From positions 1 to 35,473 of the forward strand of contig JAUNNO010000009.1 in the NCBI GenBank assembly GCA_030531425.1: 35,473 bases of DNA. Reading direction: 5' to 3'. Source of the DNA: a bacterium. Lineage in GTDB: Bacteria > Bacillota_I > Bacilli_A > RF39 > UBA660. Below, one piece after another: positions 23,120-32,605 of the stretch (the stretch's first letter is position 1; every line of letters starts with the position of its first letter). The notes under the pieces were generated by a model. That model saw only the letters and a list, made by a program, of their open reading frames with translations. It made no database searches and was not told where the DNA came from. A program made the translations under genes and the position numbers.

Positions 23120-24946
23120 TTATCTATGCTTGCTGTTAGTAAGCATAAAAGGATTTATTTTAACATAATTATCATTATAAAATGGATCTCTTAATAACAG
23201 ATCTTTCCAATGATCTCTCATATAAGCCTGTTCTTGGGCTAATCTTTTAACCTTTTTATAATCACTATCTTGTCCACGTGATAATGACTCAAAATGATAT
23301 AGAGAAACCGTAGGTACTAATACATTATAATATCCTTTTTTTAATAATCTCAAGCAAAAATCAACATCATTGTATGCAATTTTTAACTCTTCATTCCATC
23401 CTGCTATATTTAAGTATTTTTCTTTTGATACCATAAGACAAGCACCACATACTGCAGAATAATTATAAGGTAGAATAAATCTTCCATATAATCCTGGACC
23501 ATCTGCATAATGTTTAAAAGCATCTGCTGCAATTAATTCATAAGATAATACAATTCCAGCAGATTGAATGGTATTGTCCTCAAAATATAGTTTTGCTCCT
23601 ACAGCTCCTATATGTGATAAAGAGGCATAGCCAATCATTATCTCAAGCCAGTTTGGCGTTATAACCTTAGTATCATTATTTAAAAACAATAAATATTCTC
23701 CATTAGAATTTTCTACTCCAATATTATTTAATTTTGAATAGTTAAATTCTATATCAGCATTTACTAGTTTTATGTTATCATGACATTTTAATAATTTATT
23801 ATATTCATTAAATGTCTTTTTACTTTTGCTTCCATTATCTACTATTATAATTTCAAAATTTTTATATGTAGTTTTAGAATATATAGAATCAATACAAGAA
23901 GTTAAAACATCTATTTTTTCTTTTGCCGGAATAATTATTGAAACCTTGGGATTACCTTTAAATTTATATTCAATCCAATTAGGTAATTTATTAGGATTAT
24001 GATGAATAATAGCATTTAAATTTCTTCTTTTAAGTGTATCTTTTAATGTTTTATATTCTGCTTCGATCGCATAAGACTTATTATCAATAGATATAGATGT
24101 AGAACCTTCAACCATTCTCCAAGTATATAATACCTTAGGTATGTGATATATTTTATCTGTTTGTTCTACAAATCTTAAAAACAAGTCATGATCTTGAGCT
24201 CCCTCATATCCAGGCTTCCAACCGCCAATTTTTTTTAGAATACTTGTTCTAAGCAAAGTTAAATGACAAAAATAATTACAGCTTAATAATGTATCAGGTG
24301 AATAATCAGCCTTAAAATGGACACCTTTTCTAACACCATTTAAATCTACTTTATCTTCATCTGTATATATAAAATCTATCGTCTTATCATCATTTAAAAC
24401 CTTAACCATTTCATAAAAAGCATATTTAGAAATAATATCATCATTATCTATCATGGCAATAAATTCACCCTTGGCAAGTCTTAAAGCACTATTTGAAGCT
24501 CTTGATATATGACCGTTAGTTTTTCTATATACAACTTTAATATTTTTATATTTTTTTTCAAATTTCTTTAAAGTAGTTATAGTATCTTTGTTAGTAGAAT
24601 TATCATCTGCTATACATATCTCAAAATTTTTATAACTCTGTGATAATATAGATTTTAGGCAAGCTTTTAAGTGTTTAGGATCTACATTATACACTGGAAT
24701 AACAACAGAAATTAATGGATTATATTCTAATTTTTTATATTTAGATTTTATTTTATTTTTTTTAATCCATCTATTATAATCCCTTTCATTATCTGGATTT
24801 ATAAATATAGGAGTTTTATATTTTCTGAAAAAATTTTTCCATACAGATAAAGGAATCATAAAATGATATTTAACCCAGGCTTTTTTTATGTAAATAAACA
24901 TTTTTTTTATATAATATTTAATTTTTTTTAATATCTTTGTTATCAT
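23120..24946 (-). CDS. Two-domain family 2 glycosyltransferase
   Basis: The 608-residue cytoplasmic enzyme holds two GT-A (GT2) domains. The first (about 75-310) has ISVVIPVYNVD, CIADDNSTN and FIAMIDNDDI with the DxD-type metal site. The second (about 335-600) has VSIIIPAKEKIDVL, EIIIVDNGSKS, YLLFLNNDTKV and a W-rich acceptor region (NYSAVCGACLMVSKE, FCLRLLKKGYY). Such tandem enzymes act in rhamnan and O-polysaccharide synthesis. The N-terminus is very basic (about 1-45) and could bind the membrane. The start at 24946 is preferred over a TTG two codons upstream because AGGAG lies seven bases before it. Confidence 0.9.
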   Translation of the reverse strand: MITKILKKIKYYIKKMFIYIKKAWVKYHFMIPLSVWKNFFRKYKTPIFINPDNERDYNRWIKKNKIKSKYKKLEYNPLISVVIPVYNVDPKHLKACLKSILSQSYKNFEICIADDNSTNKDTITTLKKFEKKYKNIKVVYRKTNGHISRASNSALRLAKGEFIAMIDNDDIISKYAFYEMVKVLNDDKTIDFIYTDEDKVDLNGVRKGVHFKADYSPDTLLSCNYFCHLTLLRTSILKKIGGWKPGYEGAQDHDLFLRFVEQTDKIYHIPKVLYTWRMVEGSTSISIDNKSYAIEAEYKTLKDTLKRRNLNAIIHHNPNKLPNWIEYKFKGNPKVSIIIPAKEKIDVLTSCIDSIYSKTTYKNFEIIIVDNGSKSKKTFNEYNKLLKCHDNIKLVNADIEFNYSKLNNIGVENSNGEYLLFLNNDTKVITPNWLEIMIGYASLSHIGAVGAKLYFEDNTIQSAGIVLSYELIAADAFKHYADGPGLYGRFILPYNYSAVCGACLMVSKEKYLNIAGWNEELKIAYNDVDFCLRLLKKGYYNVLVPTVSLYHFESLSRGQDSDYKKVKRLAQEQAYMRDHWKDLLLRDPFYNDNYVKINPFMLTNSKHR

Positions 24947-24960
24947 AATCAATCTCCTAA

Positions 24961-26799
24961 TTATTTTTTAAATTTTTTTCTTAATTTTAATAATATATGA
25001 TATGACTTTCTTAAAAAGCGAGATTTTTTTGCTTTATTTATTATCATTCCTAAAAGCCTTGAATTGTATATTTCCATATTGCCTCTAATAAATGTAGAAA
25101 GCAGTAAATATAAATTTTGAATTTCTAAAGATGAATAATCTTCTGTCATAACCCACCCAGAATAAAAACCTTGACTTTGAGAAACATATGAAAAGCATCT
25201 TTCAATAGCATGATTTAAAGTCCCATCAGCATTTAATGGTTCTTTTGGAAAATCACTTCTCTTCCAATTATAATTAAATAATGGCTCTAAGCTTTCTGTT
25301 CTACACCAAAAAGCAGTTCCTAAAATAAAAGGATTTTTATCTTTGGATAAATTGCATTTTAATTTTAATCTTTTTGCTAGTTTTTCTGTTTCCTCATAGC
25401 AAGAAGTCCATTCATATCCTATTGAAACACTATACATTGAATGTAATGGTGATGGAGCACCCAAAACTCCTAATTTAGGATTATTTTCAAAAGTATCTAT
25501 TACATTTTCTACATAACATTCATTATTAAAAATATTTTCTATAAGTGTGTATTCAAAAGACTTACCAGTAGTTATTGGCATACCAATATGGGATTTTTTA
25601 TCATGACAAAAACCTACATAATCATATTTTTTTAATATATCTTTACAGTCTATTAATAAAGCGGCTATCTCTCTTCCCTTATTTTTTACTACTCTAACCT
25701 GTAATTTGTTTTTTACATTAGAAAATTTATTTAAAATTTTATCTTTATTATTTTCACTTGTAGTTGTTATATATATATCTACATATGAAGGCATATTACT
25801 TAAATATTTATATATATCCTCCATTAGATCTATATAATATAAATGAAAAATAGCAGCAACCTTTTTTTTAGGTTTCTTTTTTAGATTAGAATGATTTGTA
25901 GGTAACACATAGTTAAGATGCAAACTTTGTTTTAAATCAGCCATATTACAAGTCCTAATTAAATTATCAAATATCATATTTACATCATAATCAAAATTGT
26001 TTTTTATGTAATCTATACACATCTTAGGTTCTTCATAACCACATCTTTTTATATAGTCAGTACTATCATAACAAAAAATTTTCTTTCTTAATATAGGAAG
26101 GTTTCTCTCTGATATCATAGTATATGGTATAAAAGTATTATAACAAATTGCTTCTTCTTTATTTCTACACAATTTAGTATTATCTATATATGTATCCCAC
26201 CTATATCCCCAAGATGAAAATATATAAGCAAAACAAACCTCGTATAAATGAACTGCTTGCTGATATGTTAAATCATCTGGTAGATTATTCCAAAATTCTA
26301 TAAACCTTTTATCTTTTACTATACTACTTCTAAATACAGTAAAATAACTTTGAATAAATGTTGGAATATAATCTAATTTACAAGCATTTTCTATATTATC
26401 ATATAAAGATTCAGGATGATTAGTAATTCCCCAAAAATCTATTTTTTTCATATCCATCTCATCAAATATTATTTTAAAAGGATAGAAAGGGCCATAAAAA
26501 GAATTATTAAATAATACAACTTCATCATAGCTTTCTAATCTATCTTTAAAAACATATTCTGTAATAGCCTTTTTCCAAGCTATAATATCAAAGCCTTTAT
26601 TATCTCTTATATATATTTCAGTTGTATAGCGTTTTAATTTTTTCATTCCAACATCATCTATATTTGAATTGCTTACAATAATTAGATCACTCAAATTTTT
26701 CTTTATATCATCTAATAAAAAATATATATAATCATCTACTATGCCATCTTTATCATAAAAAGCAAATATTCCTAGTCTTTTTTTATTTTGTAATTTCAT
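24961..26799 (-). CDS. Rhamnan synthesis protein F family glycosyltransferase
   Basis: The 612-residue protein matches the RgpF family, whose streptococcal members add rhamnose to the cell-wall rhamnan. The N-terminal part (about 5-260) has RLGIFAFYDKDGIVDDY, IYIRDNKGFDIIAWK and EVVLFNNSFYGPF. The second half (about 325-560) has KVAAIFHLYYIDLMEDI, VVKNKGREIAALL, YVGFCHDKKS, LGVLGAPSP and LGTAFWCRTESL. It is cytoplasmic with a basic tail. ATG has GGAGGATG upstream. It sits between the two other transferases in the dTDP-rhamnose operon, which supports rhamnose as the sugar donor. Confidence 0.9.
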   Translation of the reverse strand: MKLQNKKRLGIFAFYDKDGIVDDYIYFLLDDIKKNLSDLIIVSNSNIDDVGMKKLKRYTTEIYIRDNKGFDIIAWKKAITEYVFKDRLESYDEVVLFNNSFYGPFYPFKIIFDEMDMKKIDFWGITNHPESLYDNIENACKLDYIPTFIQSYFTVFRSSIVKDKRFIEFWNNLPDDLTYQQAVHLYEVCFAYIFSSWGYRWDTYIDNTKLCRNKEEAICYNTFIPYTMISERNLPILRKKIFCYDSTDYIKRCGYEEPKMCIDYIKNNFDYDVNMIFDNLIRTCNMADLKQSLHLNYVLPTNHSNLKKKPKKKVAAIFHLYYIDLMEDIYKYLSNMPSYVDIYITTTSENNKDKILNKFSNVKNKLQVRVVKNKGREIAALLIDCKDILKKYDYVGFCHDKKSHIGMPITTGKSFEYTLIENIFNNECYVENVIDTFENNPKLGVLGAPSPLHSMYSVSIGYEWTSCYEETEKLAKRLKLKCNLSKDKNPFILGTAFWCRTESLEPLFNYNWKRSDFPKEPLNADGTLNHAIERCFSYVSQSQGFYSGWVMTEDYSSLEIQNLYLLLSTFIRGNMEIYNSRLLGMIINKAKKSRFLRKSYHILLKLRKKFKK

Positions 26800-26830
26800 A
26801 CATCCTCCACTTAATACAAGTGTAAAATAA

Positions 26831-27964
26831 TTATTTAAAAATTTGTTTATAACTTTCTACAACTTTCTCCCAAGTATATTTTTGTTCTATTATTTTTTTT
26901 GATTTATTATTTAATTTTACTTTTAACAAATCTAATTTTTTTTGATTATTAAAAATTCTCGTTAATTCTTCTTCATTTTTAAAATATATACAACTTTTAA
27001 GTCCAACTTCCTTATTAAAACTAACATCATATAATATATTTAGGTTTGTATATCTCATAGATTCTAAAAGTGATGGGTTAGTTCCTCCTACAGAATGTCC
27101 GTGTATATAAGAGTATGCATTCTTTCTTATAATTGAAAGTTCTACTTCATTATATATACCTTCTATTAAATAGATATTAGAATTTTTATCTATCATTTTT
27201 TTTAATTTATTTGAATACTTACCACCATCAAAATTTGATACTATGACTAATTTTTTATTATTATTACTTTTCAGGTAAGATGAAATTATCATTTCATAAT
27301 TATTTTCACTAACACATCTACCTACAGTTAAAAAATAATTATTTTTCATCAAATTATATTTTTTTAAAATATGATTTTCATCTGCACCTTTTATATCAAC
27401 TTTTTTACTTCCATAAGATATATATCTAGTTATATTTTTTAATTTTGGATACTTTAAATCTATATATTCTTTTATGCTTTTTGAATCGCATATTATTACA
27501 TCAGTATTATTTAACATTGATTTTTCACTATATAAAAAGAAGAGTTTAATAGGATAAGCCCACTTGCTTCTCTTATACTCTAATCCATCTGGATTTACTA
27601 ACGTTTTAATTTTATATTTATGAGTTGTTCTTTTTTTCAAAAACATATAATTTCCTAGTTTTAATCCTAGCATATATATATAACAATTTTTTAGATTATT
27701 AGATTTAATATAATTAATAACATTCTTATATGCTTTTATAGAATATAATAGCATTTTTATACTACCATTTTGTTTTATATAAATAGGTATGTCAACTATA
27801 TTATCGCATATATGTTTTACCTGCTCTTTTTTGTTAGTTATTCTAGTTACAAAAAATCTAGTATTTGAATCGTTATAATTATCTATTAAATTTGTAACAA
27901 AGGTTTCAAATCCACCATAATTAACCATATAGCCACGTGAACCTATTATAAAAACATTTACCAT
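26831..27964 (-). CDS. DUF1972/GT-B rhamnosyltransferase-type enzyme
   Basis: The 377-residue enzyme begins VFIIGSRGYMVNYGGFETF, the DUF1972 signature of transferases that attach the first rhamnose in several Gram-positive glycans. The C-terminal GT-B half has FLTVGRCVSENNYEMII and GHSVGGTNPSLLESMRY, the nucleotide-sugar site with its Glu. It follows rmlB by 18 bases and precedes the RgpF-type gene, so it is a core member of the operon. Acceptor and linkage cannot be read from sequence. Confidence 0.9.
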   Translation of the reverse strand: MVNVFIIGSRGYMVNYGGFETFVTNLIDNYNDSNTRFFVTRITNKKEQVKHICDNIVDIPIYIKQNGSIKMLLYSIKAYKNVINYIKSNNLKNCYIYMLGLKLGNYMFLKKRTTHKYKIKTLVNPDGLEYKRSKWAYPIKLFFLYSEKSMLNNTDVIICDSKSIKEYIDLKYPKLKNITRYISYGSKKVDIKGADENHILKKYNLMKNNYFLTVGRCVSENNYEMIISSYLKSNNNKKLVIVSNFDGGKYSNKLKKMIDKNSNIYLIEGIYNEVELSIIRKNAYSYIHGHSVGGTNPSLLESMRYTNLNILYDVSFNKEVGLKSCIYFKNEEELTRIFNNQKKLDLLKVKLNNKSKKIIEQKYTWEKVVESYKQIFK

Positions 27965-27982
27965 TAATACTCTTCTTTCTAT

Positions 27983-28975
27983 TTAATTTTTATATTTCAA
28001 AGTTTTTATATTATCTAACCACTCTGAATTGTTAACATACCAGTCTATTGTTTCTTTTATTCCATCTTCAAAATTATAACTTGCATTAAAACCCAACTGT
28101 TTTTCTATTTTAGATGAGTCAATCGCATATCTTCTGTCATGACCTGGCCTATCAGATACAAATTCTATTAAATTATCTGATTTATTCAAATGTTTTAATA
28201 TAGTTCTTACAATTTCTAAATTTGTTTTTTCATTGTGAGAACCTATATTATAAACATTGCCTGCAACACCCTTTCTGACAATCAAATCAACACCAACATT
28301 ATGATCGTGTACATGAATCCAATCTCTTACATTACATCCTGTACCATATACTGGAATTTTTTCATTATTAAGTGCTTTAGAAATAACTAGAGGAATTAGT
28401 TTCTCCGGAAATTGATATGGACCATAGTTGTTAGAACATCTAGAAACAGTTACAGGAAGACCATAAGTTCTATAATAAGCTAAAACTTGCATATCAGCTC
28501 CTGCTTTAGATGCAGAATAAGGACTAGATGTAATTATTCTATTATCTTCTTTAAATAACAAATCTTTTCTATCTAAAGGAAGATCACCATAAACTTCATC
28601 AGTAGATATCTGATGAAATCTCTCTATTCCATACTTTTTAGATGCATTAAGTAAATTTATTGTACCCAATATGTTTGTCTCAGCAAAGATATTAGGATTT
28701 TTTATAGAATTATCAACATGAGTTTCTGCAGCAAAATTTATTACAATATCAAAATTCTCTTCATTAAATATTTTATCAACAAAGTCTTTATCTCTAATAT
28801 CTCCTTTAATAAATTTAAAATTGTTAAAACTATTTAAATTTGATATATTTTGATAAATTCCAGAATAAGTTAATGCATCTAAGCAAACAAAATCATCACC
28901 TGGATATTCTCTTACCATGTATTGTAAGAAATTAGTACCTATAAATCCAGCCCCTCCTGTTACTAGAAATTTCAT
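27983..28975 (-). CDS. rmlB: dTDP-glucose 4,6-dehydratase
   Basis: RmlB makes dTDP-4-keto-6-deoxyglucose, step two of dTDP-L-rhamnose synthesis. The 330-residue short-chain dehydrogenase-type protein has the NAD site TGGAGFIGTNF, INFAAETHVD, STDEVYGDL with catalytic Thr-Asp-Glu, and YSASKAGAD with the Tyr-xxx-Lys pair. RCSNNYGPYQFPEKLIPL follows, typical of the RmlB subgroup. Length is normal. Its start overlaps the rmlCD stop by four bases (ATGA). Confidence 0.97.
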   Translation of the reverse strand: MKFLVTGGAGFIGTNFLQYMVREYPGDDFVCLDALTYSGIYQNISNLNSFNNFKFIKGDIRDKDFVDKIFNEENFDIVINFAAETHVDNSIKNPNIFAETNILGTINLLNASKKYGIERFHQISTDEVYGDLPLDRKDLLFKEDNRIITSSPYSASKAGADMQVLAYYRTYGLPVTVSRCSNNYGPYQFPEKLIPLVISKALNNEKIPVYGTGCNVRDWIHVHDHNVGVDLIVRKGVAGNVYNIGSHNEKTNLEIVRTILKHLNKSDNLIEFVSDRPGHDRRYAIDSSKIEKQLGFNASYNFEDGIKETIDWYVNNSEWLDNIKTLKYKN

Positions 28976-30417
28976 TTAATCACCTTTTTTAATACTTTCT
29001 TTTCTTCATTTAATTCTTCATTATATCTATCAACAGCATTCATCCAATCTGGTAATAAGCCAAAACCATTTTCTATGAGTGATTTTTTACTCAATCTAGA
29101 ATTTAATGGTCGTGTTGCTTTTGAATTATAATCCTTAGTAAGAATTTTATTTACTTTTATATTTTTTTTGTTTGAATCAAAAACATATTGTGCGAAAATA
29201 TCCCAACTGCAATATCCTTCATTATTTGCATGATATATACCATATTTTTCAGTTTGAATTAAATCTATTATTAATTTTGCTAAATCTTTTGTATATGTAG
29301 GGCTTCCTACTTGATCTGATATCACATTTACTTCTTCTTTCGTATTTGCAAGATTTAACATGGTTTTAATAAAATTTTTACCATTTATACCAAATACCCA
29401 TGATGTTCTAACTATAAATGATTTACCATATTCACTTACTTCTTGTTCACCCATTAACTTTGTTTTTCCATAAACATTTAATGGATTTGGAATATCTGTT
29501 ACTTCATATAGTCCATCTTTAGCACCATCAAATACATAATCTGTACTAATATATAATAATTTAGCATTTATTCTTCTTGAAGCTTCTGTTATATTTTTAG
29601 TTCCATCTACATTAATTCTTTTGCACAAGTCATAATTTTCTTCAGCTTTATCTACATTAGTATAAGCAGCACAGTGAATTACATATTCAGGAGAATATTC
29701 TTCAAATATTTTGTTAACTATTCTACTATTTGTTATATCCATATCATCTATATCAAGAGCTAAAACATCATATATGCCTCTTTTATTTAACTCTCTAACT
29801 ACATCATAACCAAGTTGGCCTTTACATCCTGTTACCAAATATCTGTAATGATCAAATATTTTTAAATCACTCCTGTCAACCATTTTTTTTCTTGCTTTAT
29901 CTTTTTCAGATAAAATAATATTATCTATTCCATATTTTTCAAATTGCCAGTCTATATTAATTTTTGGATCATTCCAATAAATTCCATCTTCATGAATTGG
30001 ACTATAATCATTATCTACAATATATTGAAATAAAGAGTTATCTTTTAAACTTACAAACCCGTGTGCAAATCCTCTAGGCACAAATAATTGTCTTCCATTT
30101 TCTGGAGTTAAATGAACACTCGTCCATTTTAAATATGTTTTAGAATCTTCTCTCAAATCTACTACTACATCCAATATTTCACCACTTAAGCATTCAACTA
30201 ATTTTGCTTGAGTTAGTGGGGCATTTTGAAAATGTAATCCCCTAACAGTACCTTTAGAGCTCATGCTTCTAGATGCTTGAACTACTCCTTTCATTCCAAT
30301 ATTTTCATCTATAAAATTTTTTTCAGCAAAAAAAGGAGAATAAAATCCTCTTTCGTCTCCAAATCTATCTGGTTCTATGATGTAACAATCTTTTAAATCT
30401 GTTAATATCTTCTTCAT
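28972..30417 (-). CDS. rmlCD: RmlC-RmlD fusion: epimerase plus reductase
   Basis: The 481-residue protein combines dTDP-4-keto-6-deoxyglucose 3,5-epimerase (RmlC, about 1-185) with dTDP-4-dehydrorhamnose reductase (RmlD, about 190-475), steps three and four of the pathway. RmlC marks are GTVRGLHFQNAPL (catalytic His), VVVDLREDS and QLFVPRGFAHGF. RmlD marks are YLVTGCKGQLGYDV, CAAYTNVDKAEE, YISTDYVFDG and NVYGKTKLMGE with the Tyr-Lys pair. The junction is a short stretch near MVDRSDLKIFDHYRY, with no stop or second start, so this is a true fusion. Start and stop both overlap neighbours by four bases. Confidence 0.95.
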   Translation of the reverse strand: MKKILTDLKDCYIIEPDRFGDERGFYSPFFAEKNFIDENIGMKGVVQASRSMSSKGTVRGLHFQNAPLTQAKLVECLSGEILDVVVDLREDSKTYLKWTSVHLTPENGRQLFVPRGFAHGFVSLKDNSLFQYIVDNDYSPIHEDGIYWNDPKINIDWQFEKYGIDNIILSEKDKARKKMVDRSDLKIFDHYRYLVTGCKGQLGYDVVRELNKRGIYDVLALDIDDMDITNSRIVNKIFEEYSPEYVIHCAAYTNVDKAEENYDLCKRINVDGTKNITEASRRINAKLLYISTDYVFDGAKDGLYEVTDIPNPLNVYGKTKLMGEQEVSEYGKSFIVRTSWVFGINGKNFIKTMLNLANTKEEVNVISDQVGSPTYTKDLAKLIIDLIQTEKYGIYHANNEGYCSWDIFAQYVFDSNKKNIKVNKILTKDYNSKATRPLNSRLSKKSLIENGFGLLPDWMNAVDRYNEELNEEKKVLKKVIK

Positions 30418-31286
30418 TTTTTTAATACCTCTAATAAATACTTTCCATATGTGTTTTTTGATAACACTTTCGCCCTTTTTAAAAGCATATCATCATCTAT
30501 CCAACCATTATCGTATGCTATCTGCTCTAAGCAAGCGATAATTTTTCCTTTATTATTCTGATAATTTCTAATAGCCAGTATTGCATCCAATTGGTTTTCA
30601 AACGTACCTGTATCATACCAAAGAAAACCTCCACCAAGTTTTTTAGCGCATAGTCTTTTATCTTTTAAATACATATTATTTATTGATGTTATTTCAAGTT
30701 CTCCCCTTTTAGAAGGTACTACTAATTTTGCTTTTTCTACTACACTTTTAGGGTAAAAATACAATCCCGTAACAGCCAAATTAGATTTGGGATTTTCAGG
30801 TTTTTCTTCTATACTTAAAACTTTGCCACTTTTATCTATTTCTACCACTCCAAATTGTTTTGGATTAGGAACTTCAATAGCAAAATTAGTGGCATATCCT
30901 TTTAATGCATTATCCCTAGCCTGCTTTAAAGCATCTACAAAACCATTACCAAAAAATAAATTATCTCCTAAGGCAAGCGCACATTCATCATTATTAATAA
31001 AATTCTCACCTATTAAAAATGCTTGAGCTATTCCTAGAGGTTTATCTTGAACTGCATAACTTAAATTAATTCCATATTTACTACCATCGCCTAATAATTT
31101 AATAAAATTTGATTGATCATCTTTTGTAGTTATAACAAGTATGTCCTTAATGCCGGCTAACATAAGTGTTGATAATGGATAATATATCATAGGTTTATCA
31201 TATATAGGCATTAATTGTTTACTTATACCTTCTGTTATAGGATATAGTCTTGTCCCACTACCTCCAGCTAACACTATTCCTTTCAT
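30414..31286 (-). CDS. rmlA: Glucose-1-phosphate thymidylyltransferase
   Basis: RmlA forms dTDP-glucose from dTTP and glucose-1-phosphate and starts the pathway. The 290-residue protein shows the nucleotidyltransferase signature GIVLAGGSGTRLYPIT, KQLMPIYDKPM, ALGDNLFFG (metal Asp), VVEIDKSG and EEKPENPKS, with GLYFYP and FLWYDTGTFENQL further on. Length is normal. It is the first gene of the operon, with a GGGGGA site and a SigA-like promoter 40 bases upstream, divergent from the acyltransferase gene. Confidence 0.97.
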   Translation of the reverse strand: MKGIVLAGGSGTRLYPITEGISKQLMPIYDKPMIYYPLSTLMLAGIKDILVITTKDDQSNFIKLLGDGSKYGINLSYAVQDKPLGIAQAFLIGENFINNDECALALGDNLFFGNGFVDALKQARDNALKGYATNFAIEVPNPKQFGVVEIDKSGKVLSIEEKPENPKSNLAVTGLYFYPKSVVEKAKLVVPSKRGELEITSINNMYLKDKRLCAKKLGGGFLWYDTGTFENQLDAILAIRNYQNNKGKIIACLEQIAYDNGWIDDDMLLKRAKVLSKNTYGKYLLEVLKK

Positions 31287-31325
31287 AAAATCCCCCGTCT
31301 ACTTTAAATATCATTTAACAAATAT

Positions 31326-31355
31326 ATTATAGCAAATAAAAGAAATATAAATCAA
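31326..31355 (-). promoter_or_regulatory. SigA-like promoter of the rhamnose operon
   Basis: Minus strand TTGATT (31355-31350), 18-base spacer, TATAAT (31331-31326) preceded by TGC. No SigK- or SigE-type element was seen here. Confidence 0.6.
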
Positions 31356-31399
31356 CTAATTATCTATAATTTATTAATTTTAATTTAAAAAATTATATA

Positions 31400-31428
31400 T
31401 TGAAAAAAAACATCATCCAATATATAAT
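31400..31428 (+). promoter_or_regulatory. SigA promoter of the acyltransferase gene
   Basis: TTGAAA (31400-31405), 17-base spacer, TATAAT (31423-31428). Confidence 0.75.
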
Positions 31429-31443
31429 AATTATGGTGGTAGG

Positions 31444-32568
31444 ATGAATAAAGTAGTAAAAAATGAAAGAATAAAATTTTTAGACGTTGCTAAAGGAATT
31501 GCCATAATTGCTGTAGTTCTAGGACATACTGCAGGTGTTTGTGAATCAAGTATATTTAATAATATGTATATCATGGGCAATATAAATAAAAATATAATTA
31601 TATTTACTAGTTCATTCCACATGCCAATGTTTTTTATTTTGTCTGGAATTGCTTTATTTTATAACAATACTTGGCAGAATATTTCTATAAAAGAATTTTT
31701 TATAAAAAAATCAAAAAAAATTTTATATCCATATGTTATTTTTAGTATTTTAATTATTCTTTTTCAATCAATAATGTTTAGTGGAGTAGATATTTTAAAA
31801 GATATTATTGATACTGTAATTTTAAATGGTATATCTATTCTTTGGTTTTTAATAGCCCTTTTAATTGGAGAAGTATTATTTGTAACAATTATAAAATTAT
31901 GTAAAAATAAATTAACAAAAATAATTATATTTATACTGTTCATAATTACTAATCTATTTTTATATAAAATTAATTATATCCCTTATTATGACAAATACAT
32001 TAATATATTTAAAATTTTAAATGTATTAAACAGAGGCATTGCTGCTTCAGTATTTATATCAATTGGTTATTATTCAACAAAAATATTAAAAAAAATGAAG
32101 ATTACAAAAATAATGCAATTTACATTAGGTTTACTAACATTTATATTATACTTATATTTTTATAAAAATAACGGGGTTGATTTTAGAATGTCAGTTATAG
32201 GAAATCCAATTTGGTATTCCATAAATCTATCTTTAGGGACATTTTCTTTTATAATGTTTTCTAAAACAATTTTAGAAAAATGTAAATTTTTAGCATTTTT
32301 AGGAAAAAATTCTCTAATAATATATTTAACACATTTAAATTTTCTTATAATTAATCATTCAATAAATTTAAGTTTAAAAATTTTTGCTTTCAAAAGTTAT
32401 ATTATACAATTTATATTTTTATCATCAATAATTATAGCAATTGAATCGCTGCTTATCTTGATTATTAATAAATATTTAAAAATTTTAATTGATTATAACA
32501 AGTTTGATAAATTAGTTGTATCAAAAATTAAAGTTTGGTTAAAAAAATACGATAGAAAAATTTTTTAA
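31444..32568 (+). CDS. Acyltransferase family 3 membrane protein
   Basis: The 374-residue protein has about ten membrane helices. The family 3 marks are KFLDVAKGIAIIAVVLGHT near the N-terminus, with the catalytic-type His, and SFHMPMFFILSGIALF. Such proteins move acetyl or other acyl groups onto glycans across the membrane. There is no SGNH domain, unlike OatA. It is divergent from rmlA and separately promoted, so a role in decorating the rhamnose glycan is plausible but inferred. ATG has a GGTGG site. A terminator shared with der follows. Confidence 0.88.
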   Translation: MNKVVKNERIKFLDVAKGIAIIAVVLGHTAGVCESSIFNNMYIMGNINKNIIIFTSSFHMPMFFILSGIALFYNNTWQNISIKEFFIKKSKKILYPYVIFSILIILFQSIMFSGVDILKDIIDTVILNGISILWFLIALLIGEVLFVTIIKLCKNKLTKIIIFILFIITNLFLYKINYIPYYDKYINIFKILNVLNRGIAASVFISIGYYSTKILKKMKITKIMQFTLGLLTFILYLYFYKNNGVDFRMSVIGNPIWYSINLSLGTFSFIMFSKTILEKCKFLAFLGKNSLIIYLTHLNFLIINHSINLSLKIFAFKSYIIQFIFLSSIIIAIESLLILIINKYLKILIDYNKFDKLVVSKIKVWLKKYDRKIF

Positions 32569-32605
32569 AAAAATAAAGGTGAAATTATTGTTCACCTTTA
32601 TTTTT
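32569..32605. terminator. Strong bidirectional terminator between acyltransferase and der
   Basis: A 15-base-pair stem pairs 32569-32583 (AAAAATAAAGGTGAA) with 32591-32605 around ATTATTG. It overlaps the end of der. Confidence 0.85.

Noticed and set aside
30787-31026. Plus-strand ORF opposite rmlA
   Set aside because: Antisense to conserved RmlA motifs, no ribosome binding site.
31431-31622. Minus-strand ORF opposite the acyltransferase start
   Set aside because: Antisense to the family 3 signature and running off through the divergent promoter region.
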